Shown: in pieces, positions 1 to 10,915 of the stretch
Numbering within the stretch: the stretch's first letter is position 1
Layout: the number at the start of each line of letters is the position of its first letter
NCBI GenBank assembly: GCA_015039465.1
Contig: MU130621.1
Span: forward strand, 63,387 to 127,386
Reading direction: 5' to 3'
DNA: 64,000 bases
Origin: Phlegmacium glaucopus
Lineage: Eukaryota; Basidiomycota; Agaricomycetes; Agaricales; Cortinariaceae
The notes under the pieces: model-generated
Databases searched by the model: none
The model's input: only the letters and a program-made list of their open reading frames with translations
What the model was told of the DNA's origin: nothing
Translations under genes and position numbers: made by a program

Positions 1-1025
1 GCGCCCAATGAATGATCAGCCATGCAAGGATGAGGATGAACAGAAACCTGGATAGTCATGAAAGTGTTCAGGTAGCATTGGTTTGTTTCCCCCATCGCAG
101 CATTGCCTTCCTGTCATCATTCTCTGTTGTGCAACTTGATCAACTCTCGTCAACTCTCACTGAACGCAGGATTCGCATGGAGTACCCTTTCTGAGCATCA
201 AAGCACTGGAGCATCTGCGCTTGTGTAGTGACCAGCCTTACAAGGATGAGGATGAATAAGAACCCCTGGATATTCACAAATCCAATCCCTGTATCCATCC
301 GTTCTTTCTCCCCATCGCGGTATCGCTTTTCCGGGCATCAGAGGCCGTTAATCCTTGCCCGTCCATTAGGACCTTGAAGACTACAGTTGTGATACCCAAA
401 TTACTCGTGACATTGCCGAAGGAGTATAGCAGGGGTAGAGTTTCTTTCCTCTATCAACTCAAGCCGTTTGTCATGAGGAGTGACACTGTTGGTATACATC
501 AGTTTCACTTCTCATGTACTGAATGGCTTATCTTCCTCTTCATTTCTTTTCTCTCTCATTTTCTTTTCTCTGTTTCCTTTCTCTGTTTCCTTTTTCTGTT
601 CCTCTTTGTATTCATCCTAGCTCTGTATGTACTAACTTCCCCATCCCATGTACCTACCCTTCCCCTTTCCCCCCACATGGCACACATTCCCACAGTGTTT
701 AGAGCCTGAAGATTTTGGGATATGCAATGTATCACGACTCACATTGAAATTTGTACTGGTGGAATCCTTGTTTGTATGTACTCTCGTCGGATTGTCCCTC
801 ATCTTCTCGGGTGGTTGAATTTGTGTTGGTGGTTTCATGTTTCCCATCCAAGAACTTGGAGGTCTCTATAATTGTGACTCGCGATTTGTATGTATCCTAG
901 GAGCCTTGCATGTATGTAATAGACTGAAATATCTGTAGCAGTAGAATTGACTCGTCTTGTTTAGCAATTGAGGTTAAATGTGGATCAATTGCTTCTACAG
1001 GTTCGATACAGGCTGGTAGTATCTC
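1..1025. other. intergenic, no gene seen
   Basis: I see no reading frame with family resemblance here. A pyrimidine-rich stretch at about 530-610 gives an artificial hydrophobic peptide with no start context or neighbours that would support a gene. The right edge meets the 3' end of the aspartic peptidase pseudogene on the minus strand. Confidence 0.5.
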
Positions 1026-1722
1026 TCACGTTGAAGCCTCTTCCATGTGACAATCTGATTGCAAGTGATACATAAAATAACAAGAACACAACCAAAAATA
1101 AAATAAAGATTGGGTATTTTTAGTCTTGTTGGTACTGAAATAAACATTTTCCGACAAGACATCACCGACCTATCAAAAAGAAAAAAAAACAGGAAAAAGA
1201 AGAGAAAAACAGGATTGAGTAATTATTGAATCGACTAACCAGCCATTGAGTATCCAAATAGAAAGGTCATACCTCCAATGCCTATTCCCAACATGCAACC
1301 TCTTGAAGGAAAGCCTGGGTCTACAGGGTAAAAAACCATATCACGAGGTTCAATTGAGAATGCCTGACTGTTAAGTTTAGAACAAAGGGAAAACGTCGGA
1401 GTAAAACGTCGGAGTAAAACCGGATCGGACAGAGTCTGATCGGAATGGAACCACGGAACGGGAAAGGACTATAGCCTCAGCGTATGTGCTGTGCTACCCT
1501 AAACCTTCGTGTCCTAATTTCGGAGTAAGAACGGAATGGAGTGGAACCGGAAGTTGCGGGAACTTAGAGGATGACTAGGAGGAGGAAACTAGGTTGATAT
1601 TCGAACTAAGGGAAAACATACAAGTTCAAGTACTTTAAATATAAAAGGAATTGCAACCGAAATATAGAATATAAATCTAAGTGCTGCATTCTGCTCCCGG
1701 AAAAGGTCCTGCATTCTTGGGC

Positions 1723-2074
1723 GGAGGTCTTTGCTGTAAGCCACCTAATCTGATCAGATCTGAGCAGATTTGGCAGGCATTCTGAGCAGATCTGCTCAGA
1801 TGGTCAGATCTGAGCAGAATGGAAACTATATACCTCCCTAACCTTAATAAAACCCTAACCAAACCTTAACCCAAACCTTAACCAAACCTTAACCAAACCT
1901 TAACCAAACCTTAACCAAACCTTAACAGAAGTAGCTGGTAGGTCTCTATTTTCTCAGATCCACTTGGATCCACTCAGAATCCAAGCAGAATCTGAGCAGA
2001 TCTGAGCAGAACTGGTCAGATATAACAATTCTGATCAGATCTGATCAGATCTGGTGGGGGACAGAAAAGTACTG
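1723..2074. mobile_element. nested MITE-like insert inside solo LTR copy 1
   Basis: Comparison with the LTR copy at 4901-5486 shows this 352-bp block is extra. It is flanked by the direct repeat cttgggc (1716-1722 and 2075-2081), which occurs once at the empty site in the other copy. Its ends form an imperfect inverted repeat of roughly 34 bp that merges into palindromic units built on tctgatcagatctgagcaga. The 7-8 bp duplication fits a hAT-like non-autonomous element, but no transposase is present to prove it. Confidence 0.7.
1851..1927. repeat. aaccttaacca minisatellite
   Basis: About six tandem copies of an 11-bp unit, ccttaaccaaa, lie in the middle of the nested MITE-like insert. The unit is superficially telomere-like but does not match the TTAGGG telomere repeat of most filamentous fungi. 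Confidence 0.75.
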
Positions 2075-3380
2075 CTTGGGCAAATAATCCATGGCTGGTG
2101 TGCTGACTGATAGTGGGAAAGTGATGACAAAGGAATAGTTGTTATGACAAAGGTGTGGTAAGGGGTTTGGGATATCGTCGGAAGAGTCGGAATGATACGG
2201 AGAAGTCTCGGAGTTGGACGTAGGAGGAGTAGAGTCGGAGACAAGGGAAAGTACTGGAACAGAGTATGGACTACCGGAAACAACTCTGACGGAGTTGGAC
2301 CGGAGTAACGTGTGATGGAATGTAACACTGACCGCCAATTGTGAGCGATGAACTTGTGTTCAAATTACATGGAACTGTCCAGCCCCCACCGTCAAATTTG
2401 GCACCAGGTATGAGATTGGCAATTGCATCTACATCCTATTGAAAAGAAAGTGTTATAAGGTTATCGCAGTACAAATAAGAGAGTACTTTACAGCTTTAGG
2501 AGCAATGATTAGAGTCTAAATACAGTTCGACAACAAGAAGTTAGATTCAGTCTATGGCGTTTTAAAAGTCATACCACAACTAACTGTTCCTATGTCTGGA
2601 ATAATGATCCGGTTTGACCAACCTAGATTGTTGCTTCTGATATACACAGCGTCAACGGCCGCCTCCCAAAACCCATAGACATTAATGTTCGGTTTTGTTA
2701 CAAGGGTCTTGGGATAATACTTTGTCAGATCCATACCTCCCAAAGTTAACTCTCCATTGTTCTTGCCATCAATCAGACGAGAAAGTTTGTAACAAATGAT
2801 TCGAGCAGAGATGAGGTTTGACATATAGAGGGATTCTAAGAGAGTTGGGACATTTTGTTTGGAAATGACCTGTTTTTTATTTTTTATTTTTTGATTAGAA
2901 TGTTGGATTTCAAGTTGTTATGCTGATGTTGCAAATCCAATAAGGCTGTCGAAAGGGATACTGTCACTGGATGCAATGCCAAACCGGTGTCCTTTAAGTG
3001 TCAAGCCTGCAATTGTCACATCATCTTGAAAAAGGAATCCAGACATGGTTCCTGATGCGTATCTGCATTCTTCTTTTGAGTTATTGAAGGATGTGCTAGA
3101 GTTAGATCCAAGTAATGCATGAGAACCCTATTGTTTGAGGATTCCTTTAAGATATTATGAGGTTGTTTATGTAAAGAACATATGCAGTCTCCACCAATTC
3201 TTCGACATCCCTCAGCCCAGACCCATAGATCAGCAGAGCCAGAATCAATGAGTAGAATGAAAGTCTCTTGGAGGAGTACCAATTTGCATAGTAGCTATGT
3301 CTACATGGGTCAATTTGGCGTTCTCGGTCAAAAATCAACACATTTTGAACATCATGTGGTATGGCAAATGTAATCTAATC

Positions 3381-4294
3381 TTGGGCTCAATCTAATCAGC
3401 ACATTCATTCTTGTGTGTCTCTAAGACATTTATCACCAATTTGGTAAGACTAGAGTATACTATGCATTAAAACACTACCATGCAACCACAGACGTACTTT
3501 GTGAGTCAAGTTAAAGTTGTTCATGACCTAACTTTTAGAGCTTGTTTGGATGATGTGCATGGCCATGGGTCTGGTTTCAGACCTTGTTTCCAATTTGGCC
3601 ATCAGCGGAGGCTGAATTTTCCTTATGTACCCTCTATCTAATCTCTGAGATAAGATGTCCGTCTATATATGGGAATGGCTGACGGGAATGGCTGACATCT
3701 AATCTCTGAGATAATGTAAGTGCGTAAATGTTCCTGGTTCGAAACGGATACAGTAAGTTTATTGAGGGTAAGTCGGAAATATTGATTTCCAATGGTGCGA
3801 GCGCTTAAGTCACGTGATGTGATATACGATGACAATTAAATGTAATCCGTATTGAGATTCGAGAAATAGTGCAGTAAAGAGATTTTTAAGGTTTATGAGA
3901 ATGAGATAAGAACTTGAGCTAGCTAATGAGGGGTGATTTTCCACTCCCTCTCTACAGTAAATACGAGCTGCTTTTATATGTACAGAGAGAGGAAATTTTA
4001 AAATGAATTTTTTACCAGCGCTGTTGATCCTAAGAAAATTTATCCTGTTTAATTAATTTTTTAGAACATTCTAACTCTCTTTAGATGTTTTCATTCTTCA
4101 TTTTTCTTGTGTGAACCCGGTCCTGCCCGTGCCCTTTTGCCTGCCCGTGTCACTTTTCCAGAACGGGAAAAGTCACGCGTGACTTATTGCTAAAACGGGA
4201 TACGCTTGCGAAATACGCATCTGAACAATTTCCGTTCCTTACAATAATTTAAAGTATATCCAATACTGTAATTAGATGATAAGCAATCTCATCA
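3381..4294. other. intergenic
   Basis: No gene recognised. There is a local duplication of aatctctgagataa (about 3640-3715). A self-complementary stretch near 4155-4180 contains gggaaaagtcacgcgtgact. The region is otherwise AT-rich and unremarkable. Confidence 0.45.
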
Positions 4295-4727
4295 ATGGAC
4301 CAACTATCAGATGAGGATGAGCTATTGGCAAGGATACTCATTCAATGACGGCTGCATCAGTATGCAGCCCTTTTCACTAGCATTATTCTAACAGCCACCG
4401 CTGCCTTACTTCAGTCAATGTTTACCAGGGAACCATATCATATGTCTGTCCTCACAGATGAAGCATGGGTGATGGAACTCCTTGCTGGTCATGAAAAATG
4501 TATCCACTGTGAGCTTGGAGTACATTGTGAAGTATTTGTAGCTCTCATTGCAGTGCATGAAATGGTTGCCATTCCAAATATGTGTCCCTTGAAGAACAAC
4601 TTGCAATATTCCTTCATGCTTGTGTGACTGGTCAAACAGTCAGACACCTGGGTGAACAATTTCAAAGATCCAATGAAACTATTTCTCGGTAGGTGAAATA
4701 CATTAATAATAAAATATGAGTTAATAT

Positions 4728-5904
4728 CAAGGGGTATGCATGCACAAACTCAGCTACACGACCTTGTTTTTTGTGTTTAAGGCTCCCAGGACCCTCCCCT
4801 CCAGGCCCCCCCTCCCCACTTGCCTAATTAGGAAGGTCACATGATTTATATAATTATATTTTATCCCAACCATATACCCCACATCTTTTTGTGTTCATCA
4901 TGTTACATTCCATCACACGTTACTCTGGTCCGACTCTGTCGGAGTTGTTTCCTGTAGTCCGTACTCCATCCCAGTACTTTCCCTTGTCTCCGACTCTACT
5001 CCTCCTACATCCAACTCCCAGACTCCTCCATATCATTCCAACTCTTCCAACAATATCCCAAACCCATTACCACACCTTCGTCATAACAACTATTCCTTTG
5101 TCATCACTTTCCCACTATCAGTCAACACACAGCACACCAGCCATGGATTATTCACCCAAGAATGCAGGACCTTTTCCGGGAGCAGAACACAGCACTTATA
5201 TTTATATTCTATATTTTGGTTGCAGTTCCTTTTATATTTAAAGTACTCAAACTTGTATGTTTTCCCTCAGTTTGAATATCATCTTACTTTCCTCCTCTTG
5301 TTCGTCCTCTAAGTCACTGAGGTCTTCCAACTTTCCATTCTCTTCTGGTTCTGAAATCAGGACATTGTAGGAGCTGGGCGGCACAGCACATATGCTGAGG
5401 CCAAAGTCCTTTCCATTACTTGTTCTGGTTCTGTTCCGTCCGATCCGGTGTTACTCTGACGTGACCCCCTTGTTTTAAACTTAACACATCATCACAGAGC
5501 CAACCTCCTGTTGGTCTTCCAAGTAGTCCTTGGCATGTGAGACAATACTAAAGTGATATTCATTTAGTAAAGAAAACTAGAAGAAAATAAGAAATTTACA
5601 GTCAATTTGCAAATTTAGACTTTGACAATGCTTAGAGAGAGAGAAAGGCACTGATTTACTCAACAATGGCCTATTTTTGTTACATGTGACTTAGCTTTTT
5701 GATAATAATGTGCAAAATTGATATTATTTTGCTCAAAATGGGTTCATTCTAGATAAAAATGATGCAATATGTCTAATTTCTACATAGACTTTACCCAGGA
5801 ACCACATTTAAAAATCAAGTCCTAAAAAAAATATGTTTAAGGGCTGACTGACCCCCCCCCCTCCCAAAGTTGTGTGCTGGAGTTTGCCAGTGCATACCCC
5901 TTGG
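4728..5904. mobile_element. TIR element inserted in the Harbinger gene's intron
   Basis: The ends are an inverted repeat. The left end is caaggggtatgcatgcac at 4728, and the right end reads ccaaggggtatgcactgg on the other strand at 5904. The direct duplication ttaatat flanks it at 4721-4727 and 5905-5911. Without the solo LTR it carries, the element is about 585 bp and codes for nothing recognisable. It lies between the exon ending in ETISR and the exon starting MLFIF, so it appears to sit within an intron of the transposase gene. Confidence 0.78.
4901..5486 (+). mobile_element. solo LTR, family A, copy 2
   Basis: This 586-bp unit starts TGTTACATTCCATCACACG and ends CTTAACA. It is flanked by the perfect 5-bp duplication catca at 4896-4900 and 5487-5491. 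It matches copy 1 at 1369-2327 in inverted orientation and shows the unoccupied site for the insert nested in copy 1. Confidence 0.88.
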
Positions 5905-6169
5905 TTAATATACTTTAGTCTTTAGTTATTTTCACAAGATGCTTTTCATATTTTCCTCACCACTATTTTATAACAACTATGTTCATCTACCTTGCACAAG
6001 TAACCCAAGCTCACCTAAAATCCTCCAGAATCCCAAATTCTGGCCCTTCTTCAAGGATGCACTGGGAGCAATTGATGACAGCCATATTCATTGCTCACCT
6101 CCTGCATCTGAACATGCATTCTACTGAAACCACAAAGGTTTCATTTCTCAGAATTGCCTTTTTGCATGC

Positions 6170-6575
6170 TGTTATGAATGTATGGTACGCTCATGGCCCC
6201 CCTTATTTCTTTTCTCCCCTTTTCCCTATCAACGTCCCTTTACACCATCGCTCCCCAACCTACCCTTTGCCCTGTACTATATATATCAATCACTCCCACT
6301 CTCCCTATCTCTGACTCGTACCGACTCGTATCCCTAGCACAGACCATCCCCTTATCTCTGACTCGATCCTCTAGTATATAAGAGCCATACCCATAGCTAT
6401 GATCCTTAGTTTAGACCTTCTGTATTCCCTATGGTCTTAATCTACCAGCTTGCTCAGAATGTGTCGCCCTCAGTCCTAGTTTGTTGAATATGATTGCAAC
6501 TGTACAACAGTCCCTAGTTACTTGGTCTATTGGCCCAGCACCGAACACAAGTGCAAGCTTATAGTCGCCGTAACA
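6170..6575. mobile_element. solo LTR, family B, in the Harbinger exon
   Basis: The unit starts TGTTATGAATG and ends CGTAACA, with a perfect duplication catgc at 6165-6169 and 6576-6580. A TATAAG-like box (about 6376) lies inside, as expected for an LTR promoter. Removing the unit and one duplication restores an open transposase frame across the junction. I see little similarity to family A beyond the TGTTA...TAACA ends. Orientation is not determined. Confidence 0.82.
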
Positions 6576-6770
6576 CATGCTCGTTCAGTCTTCTGTTTGT
6601 ATATTCCTTGACAGGATGGGAAGGATCTGCTTCAGATGCCCAAGTATATGAAGATGCTTGTTTGTGGGATTTGGTCATCCCTGAAGGGAAATATTATCTT
6701 GCTGATGCTGGATTTCCATCAAGCAAGTGGAAACAAGATAGTTCTTGTTGACATTCAAGGTCAATTTTTT

Positions 6771-7359
6771 CACCTTCTAAGACAGAAATTACTTATACTA
6801 ACATTAAATTAAATCTCCAGGCTCCCCCATGACCATTTGTCATGTTGATACACTCATTTCCCTTTGATCCAATGTCATATATTCACAGCAGTTGTACATA
6901 GGCACCATATCTGATATTTTCTTCAGATTTTGATTAGCCTCATTCCATATGCAGGGACTCTGGGATTGGCAACCATGGGCCTGAAGGTATCAAGACATTC
7001 ACTGCCCAACATCACTGCAACCACATATGCTGTGGGCTCAAACTTGCCCCTCTGTCAGAAGATGAAAGGAGGGATTCTGATGATGAAAGAACAGAAGATG
7101 ATGAATGAACTACCTGAGGTATCTTCTTTTTTGCATTCTTGATCCTTTCCTATTCATGTTAACACATTGTCCTCTGCACTCTTCCATTTGTAATGGTTAT
7201 CTTGAGCCACTCAGCATTGTTATTCTTAGCATTGAGCTTACCATGTATAATAGTCAGAGAATTGTAAATTAAACACTTCAATATGTGACCTGTGGTATTT
7301 AAGTTGGGTCTATTCAAGTTCAAAATCTCATTTCCCTCAGTCTTTCATTTCTCCAACTC
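6771..7359. other. gap between two transposase relics
   Basis: The short frame DSGIGNHGPEGIKTFT (about 6955-7005) followed by an acidic DSDDERTEDDE stretch (about 7075-7105) looks coding-like but belongs to no family I recognise. It could be the tail of the Harbinger gene or the start of the next relic. Nothing else is supported. Confidence 0.35.
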
Positions 7360-8810
7360 ATGAGCAACAACAGCCCAACTGGCACCAATGGCTATGGCCC
7401 TAAAAATTGTTTGTTGCTCTAGTGCTCCCCCTGAAAATTTCAATACTGATATATTTCAAAGACCCTGATGATGAGACACTCAAGGTGGCTTTGCATCAGT
7501 ATGCTAAGGAAAGGTTCTCAACAGAACAGTGCTTAGCAAGACTAGAAGCAGAACATAATTTTACTATCAAGTTCATCATCCATACATTGTTCACATTCCA
7601 GGTTCATGACCTTAGTGCTATCAAATGGAGAAGGGCTTCTTTATAAGCTGAATATAAAGTTTAATGTTCCCAGTGTTTGAAAGCCTCCACCTGCCAATAT
7701 TGAATCACAGGCAGTTCTTGAAAAGGTTGCTGATGACATATGTCATTCTTATGTACTAAATTACCAAACATCTTAGGGATTTTATTTGGGGTATACTGGC
7801 CACTTATGCACCAGAAGGTCTTGCTCATCACTTTCCTGGTGTCAACCATATCCAACATTCTAAACTGACATCAATTGGGCCAAATCATCAACATCATGCA
7901 GATGGCCATGAAAAACTCAATGCTCAAGCGCTCAACATAGGTGGCATGGGCTTAAATATTTATAGAATTAAAGACCAATGGTCCTCATTTATTTTGCATC
8001 TAATTGTTGTCCCCCCAACAATTGATTGGCAACAACAATTGGACATGTTTATCTTGACTGTGTTGAGAAACATAAGTGTGAGTACTGTTTTTTCTGAGAT
8101 ACATTTATTCCTGATATCATATGATGACTTGGACAGTGATCCCTATAACTTTCATCACAGATAAAGGAAGCTCTACTGGAATTATTTATGCCAGTCAGAC
8201 AGGTTTGTGGTAAATATATATCATTCTGTACCTGAAATTTTAGTCTGAAATCTATTGTCAGTGCAGCATACACAGCTGAGCTTGACACAAATCAGTTTCC
8301 ACCTATGTTGCAAATTCAGAGTGTACATAACACACCAATTGAAGGGCTGTGGCATTGGTTTCTCCAAACATTTGGAGTCAACATCAAGGATACCATCCAT
8401 GGAGGTTTTCAAGCTGGAATTTACAAGACAACTGTTTTACTGGTTATGGCCAAAGATACTTCAAAACTAACTTAACAAATTTGTTGAATATTGGAACAAC
8501 CACAGAATCCACTCTCAACCAGACAAGTCAAACATGTCAGGCTCGACACCAAGGCATGGATTTACTGTTCCTGCCCCTCCTGTGGAAGATTGTTGAATAA
8601 TTGTTGACCAGGTAGTGATTGATGCACTACATGGACAGATTTCTGTTTTGTGAGAAGAATCAATGTGCTGGGTTGATGATGTCTTCAAGCATGCGGCAAG
8701 GAGTGCATATGATGCTGTTGGAAGACCATCCCTTGATAATCTTCTATTGGGCTGGGAGGTTTTCTCTTCTATGGTTTGTGTAATCAATGTAGCATCTTCT
8801 TTGACTTAAA
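7360..8810 (+). pseudogene. integrase-core (rve-type) transposase relic
   Basis: Fragments in all three plus frames line up in order with the integrase-core proteins common in mushroom genomes. They are MSNNSPTGTNGYGPKN (about 7360), DPDDETLKVALHQYAKERF and QCLARLEAEHNFTIK (7460-7575), and ANIESQAVLEKVADDI (about 7698-7740). Then come YAPEGLAHHFPGV (about 7805-7845), NHQHHADGHEKLNAQALN (about 7885-7935), FPPMLQIQSVHNTPIEG (about 8300-8345) and LWHWFLQTFGVNIKDTIHGG (about 8347-8405). Stops and frameshifts separate the fragments. In this family the integrase domain cuts and joins DNA strands. This copy is a fossil, and no terminal repeats were identified. Confidence 0.7.
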
Positions 8811-10468
8811 ATCCTTGATTTTTTGCTGTACATTTGTCAAGTTGACCTCTAAGGCTCATTAAGCTCCTGCTATAAACTAGAGTCTGGCCAGTTTACCCAG
8901 TTATTGTCAGTTATGTGTTCTTTCTCTTTATTTACTACAGTACTACCCTCAGATATGCTCAGTAAAGGAAAACAAAAGGATTATATAGATTTAGCATCTC
9001 CCATATAGTGATTGTTGACTTTGTCAGAAATCAAAATCCTGCCATGAAGTTCCCACCAATGCTAGACCCCTGAATATACCCTCAGATCCTGTATCTACAA
9101 AGTCAAAAATTTATCCCAACAGTTTTGGCCAATTTCTATCCAGACATGGATATGGCCATGAATATGGCTATTTCTATATTTTTTTTGCTTGGGAGGCACT
9201 GCAGGGTCTCAAGAGCACCTGTAGGATGTCTTGAGGTCTTTACAGTCCCCTACATTGTCAGGCCAGACTTCTGCCAGACTACTTCCAGACACTTTTTTAA
9301 TTTAATGTAATTTTTTATAGTATAAATAAAGGAAATTGTCCAGTCACTTTCCATTGCTAATCCCATTAATTGTCCAGCTGGACAATAATTCCAGCAGACA
9401 TGTCCAATGGACAGTCACCAGAAATAGCCTACAAGTCCAAGCAGACAGCACTGGACAATGACCAGACTCAATCACTGTTGGTATTTAAAAATCTACCAAT
9501 AGCAAGTGGTGGCAATGCCATGTTGTCATCACAATCTTGTTTTTTGTTCAGCCTGCAAGTTGGTCATGTGACTACATGTGACTCACAACAACAAGCAGCA
9601 ACTCATCATCTCACACCATCACATCTGTCACCTCCGTCACACAACAACAAGCAGTGGAGAGGCACATGGCCACTAACCAAACCCAGTTGCTTACTAAGCT
9701 TCACAGCCACAGAATTTGTGGCTAATTTGTAGATAGCCACTGTTATGGTGGAGAATGGCACTAAACAACATTAGATATCAGTATTAGTGACCTATACATT
9801 GAATATTTGTATTTTAAATTATAGTAAATCATCTGGTGTCATTCAAGAGAGGATTACATGTTTTTTGGTGGGATCCTACTGTGTTTGCTCAGATGAGGTT
9901 CTCCTTGCAAGCAGCCTGCTTTTTCTGAGAGTTTTTGGACTTTTCTTGAGAGATTTAGACATTAGAATATCTGGAGAAGGTATTTAAAGCCTTTGTGGCT
10001 CCATAGCAGAGGTCTCATTGGAGGATAGGGCATTTTGGGCATATTGAAACGTCTAGACATGTCTTACATAATCATTTAAATGAGGTTTCTGGTGCAAGGA
10101 AACACAGACCTATTTTTCTCCACCACAACACATTTTTACATGTAGAACAAGTTGAGCTGAATTCAGTGAGCTGTACTTTAGGGAAGCATTGCAATGATTT
10201 TTTTTGTTTGTGCTTGCAAGTTGTAGTTCTTGAGCCCTTCCTTCTTGAATCAATGTGTTATTGACTGAATTCAAATAAATTGCTGCAACACTTCCCCAGA
10301 TAAATGTAAATAATTTCAATTGGCAGTTTAATTTAACTGATATAGGTGCAAATGTGTTCAAAAAATTGATTTCCATGAGTTGCAGTCAAATCAGAGAGGG
10401 CAAAAAAATGACAAACAGCCAGCTTCTCTAGCAGGCGATGCACCTCTCCACAAGCAGCAACTCATTAT
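8811..10468. other. repeat-rich intergenic DNA
   Basis: No gene recognised. A segment at about 9590-9660 (caactcatcatctcacacc onward) is a diverged duplicate of 10455-10935 and preserves the empty insertion site of the MITE described there. A perfect short palindrome attgtccagctggacaat lies near 9368. A run of gccagacttctgccagact-type repeats occurs near 9260-9290. Confidence 0.45.
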
Positions 10469-10476
10469 CTCACACC

Positions 10477-10907
10477 TAGTGTTCTGAGGTCTGGTTGCAA
10501 GACCAGAAAAGACCAGTCTTGATGGACCAGTCTGAACCGGTTGTGACCGGTTTAACAGCAGAACAATAGCCCTAACCTTTCCCTTTCCAACAAGCCCAAA
10601 ATCATAAAATTAGAATCACAACTGGCTGAGAAATAAATAAAACTGTAAAATAGTCTAAAATATTCGCTAAAATTGGACATTTTACTAATATTATTGTAGA
10701 AAGTCCAAATCTTAACAAAATTTAATGTTCTTGGGCTCGTTCTGAAGCTAATATTTAACTGAACAGCTATTTTTGATACAAAAATATATTTGTACAAAGA
10801 CCGGTCCTAGGACCGCAAAAAACCGATGTAGACCGGTCTGAAGCAGTCCAGTCCAGTCTTTTTTGGTCCTAGAAGTGGACCAGACTAGACCAGACCTCAA
10901 AACACTA
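10477..10907. mobile_element. hAT-type MITE, family M, copy 1
   Basis: The 431-bp element has terminal inverted repeats: tagtgttctgaggtctgg on the left, and tagtgttttgaggtctgg read on the other strand at the right. The perfect 8-bp duplication ctcacacc flanks it (10469-10476, 10908-10915). The interior has dense ctggtc/gaccag and accggt motifs and no coding capacity. An 8-bp duplication is the hallmark of hAT transposition. Confidence 0.87.
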
Positions 10908-10915
10908 CTCACACC

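Larger units (their letters stand above)
1369..2327 (-). mobile_element. solo LTR, family A, copy 1, inserted in the peptidase gene
   Basis: On the minus strand the unit begins TGTTACATTCCATCACACG and ends TTAACA, giving TGTTA...TAACA termini. It is flanked by a perfect 5-bp duplication, ctgac at 1364-1368 and at 2328-2332. The same sequence recurs inverted at 4901-5486. No internal retrotransposon region or second LTR is next to it, so it is a solo LTR left by LTR-LTR recombination. It is longer than copy 2 because it carries a further insertion at 1723-2074. Confidence 0.87.
1026..3380 (-). pseudogene. aspartic peptidase (family A1, pepsin-like), disrupted
   Basis: Minus-strand exons read as a secreted fungal A1 aspartic peptidase. 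Upstream is VDIATMQIGTPPRDF, then the first active-site block LLIDSGSADLWVWAEGC (about 3220-3250), then DDVTIAGLTLKGHRFGIASS and SIPFDSLIG (about 2935-3010), then NNGELTLGGMDLTKYY (about 2715-2765). The second active-site region is around 2590. The C-terminal part is FDGGGWTVPC (about 2370-2400), joined across an LTR to FSIEPRDMVFYPVDPG, then VGDVLSENVYFSTN (about 1130-1170). Three defects are visible. One extra base near 3258 shifts the frame just before the first active site. The second active-site motif reads DIGT where the family has DTGT or DSGT. A 959-bp solo LTR lies inside the coding sequence. The family hydrolyses proteins at acid pH outside the cell; this copy should be dead. Exact intron edges and the N-terminal signal peptide were not resolved. 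Confidence 0.8.
4295..6770 (+). pseudogene. PIF/Harbinger-type DDE transposase (HARBI1-like), broken
   Basis: The first exon begins MDQLSDEDELLARILIQ, hits a TGA, then continues to WVMELLAGHEKCIHCELGVH. After a frameshift it gives LEEQLAIFLHACVTGQTVRH and EQFQRSNETISR, the N-terminal helical domain of fungal Harbinger transposases. The next exon (from about 5941) gives MLFIFSSPLFYNNYVHLP and FKDALGAIDDSHIH with the first catalytic Asp, then a TGA after SEHAFY. Across a solo LTR the frame resumes at SLLFVYSLTGWEGSASDAQV and LADAGFPSS with the second catalytic Asp. The third catalytic acidic residue was not found. Two or more stops, a frameshift and three insertions make it inactive. The family performs cut-and-paste transposition, normally with a separate Myb-like partner, which is absent here. 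Confidence 0.85.

Noticed and set aside
374..709. Hydrophobic 111-codon frame resembling a membrane protein
   Set aside because: It comes from a pyrimidine-rich tract; there is no conserved motif, splice partner or neighbour supporting a gene.
1851..1927. Telomere-like repeat ccttaacc suggesting a chromosome end or internal telomere
   Set aside because: The unit is 11 bp and imperfect, does not match the common fungal TTAGGG repeat, and lies wholly inside a small inserted element.
2035..2338. Two overlapping 97-codon frames on the minus strand
   Set aside because: Both lie within the solo LTR; the same peptide appears in the other LTR copy, so it reflects LTR sequence and not a gene.
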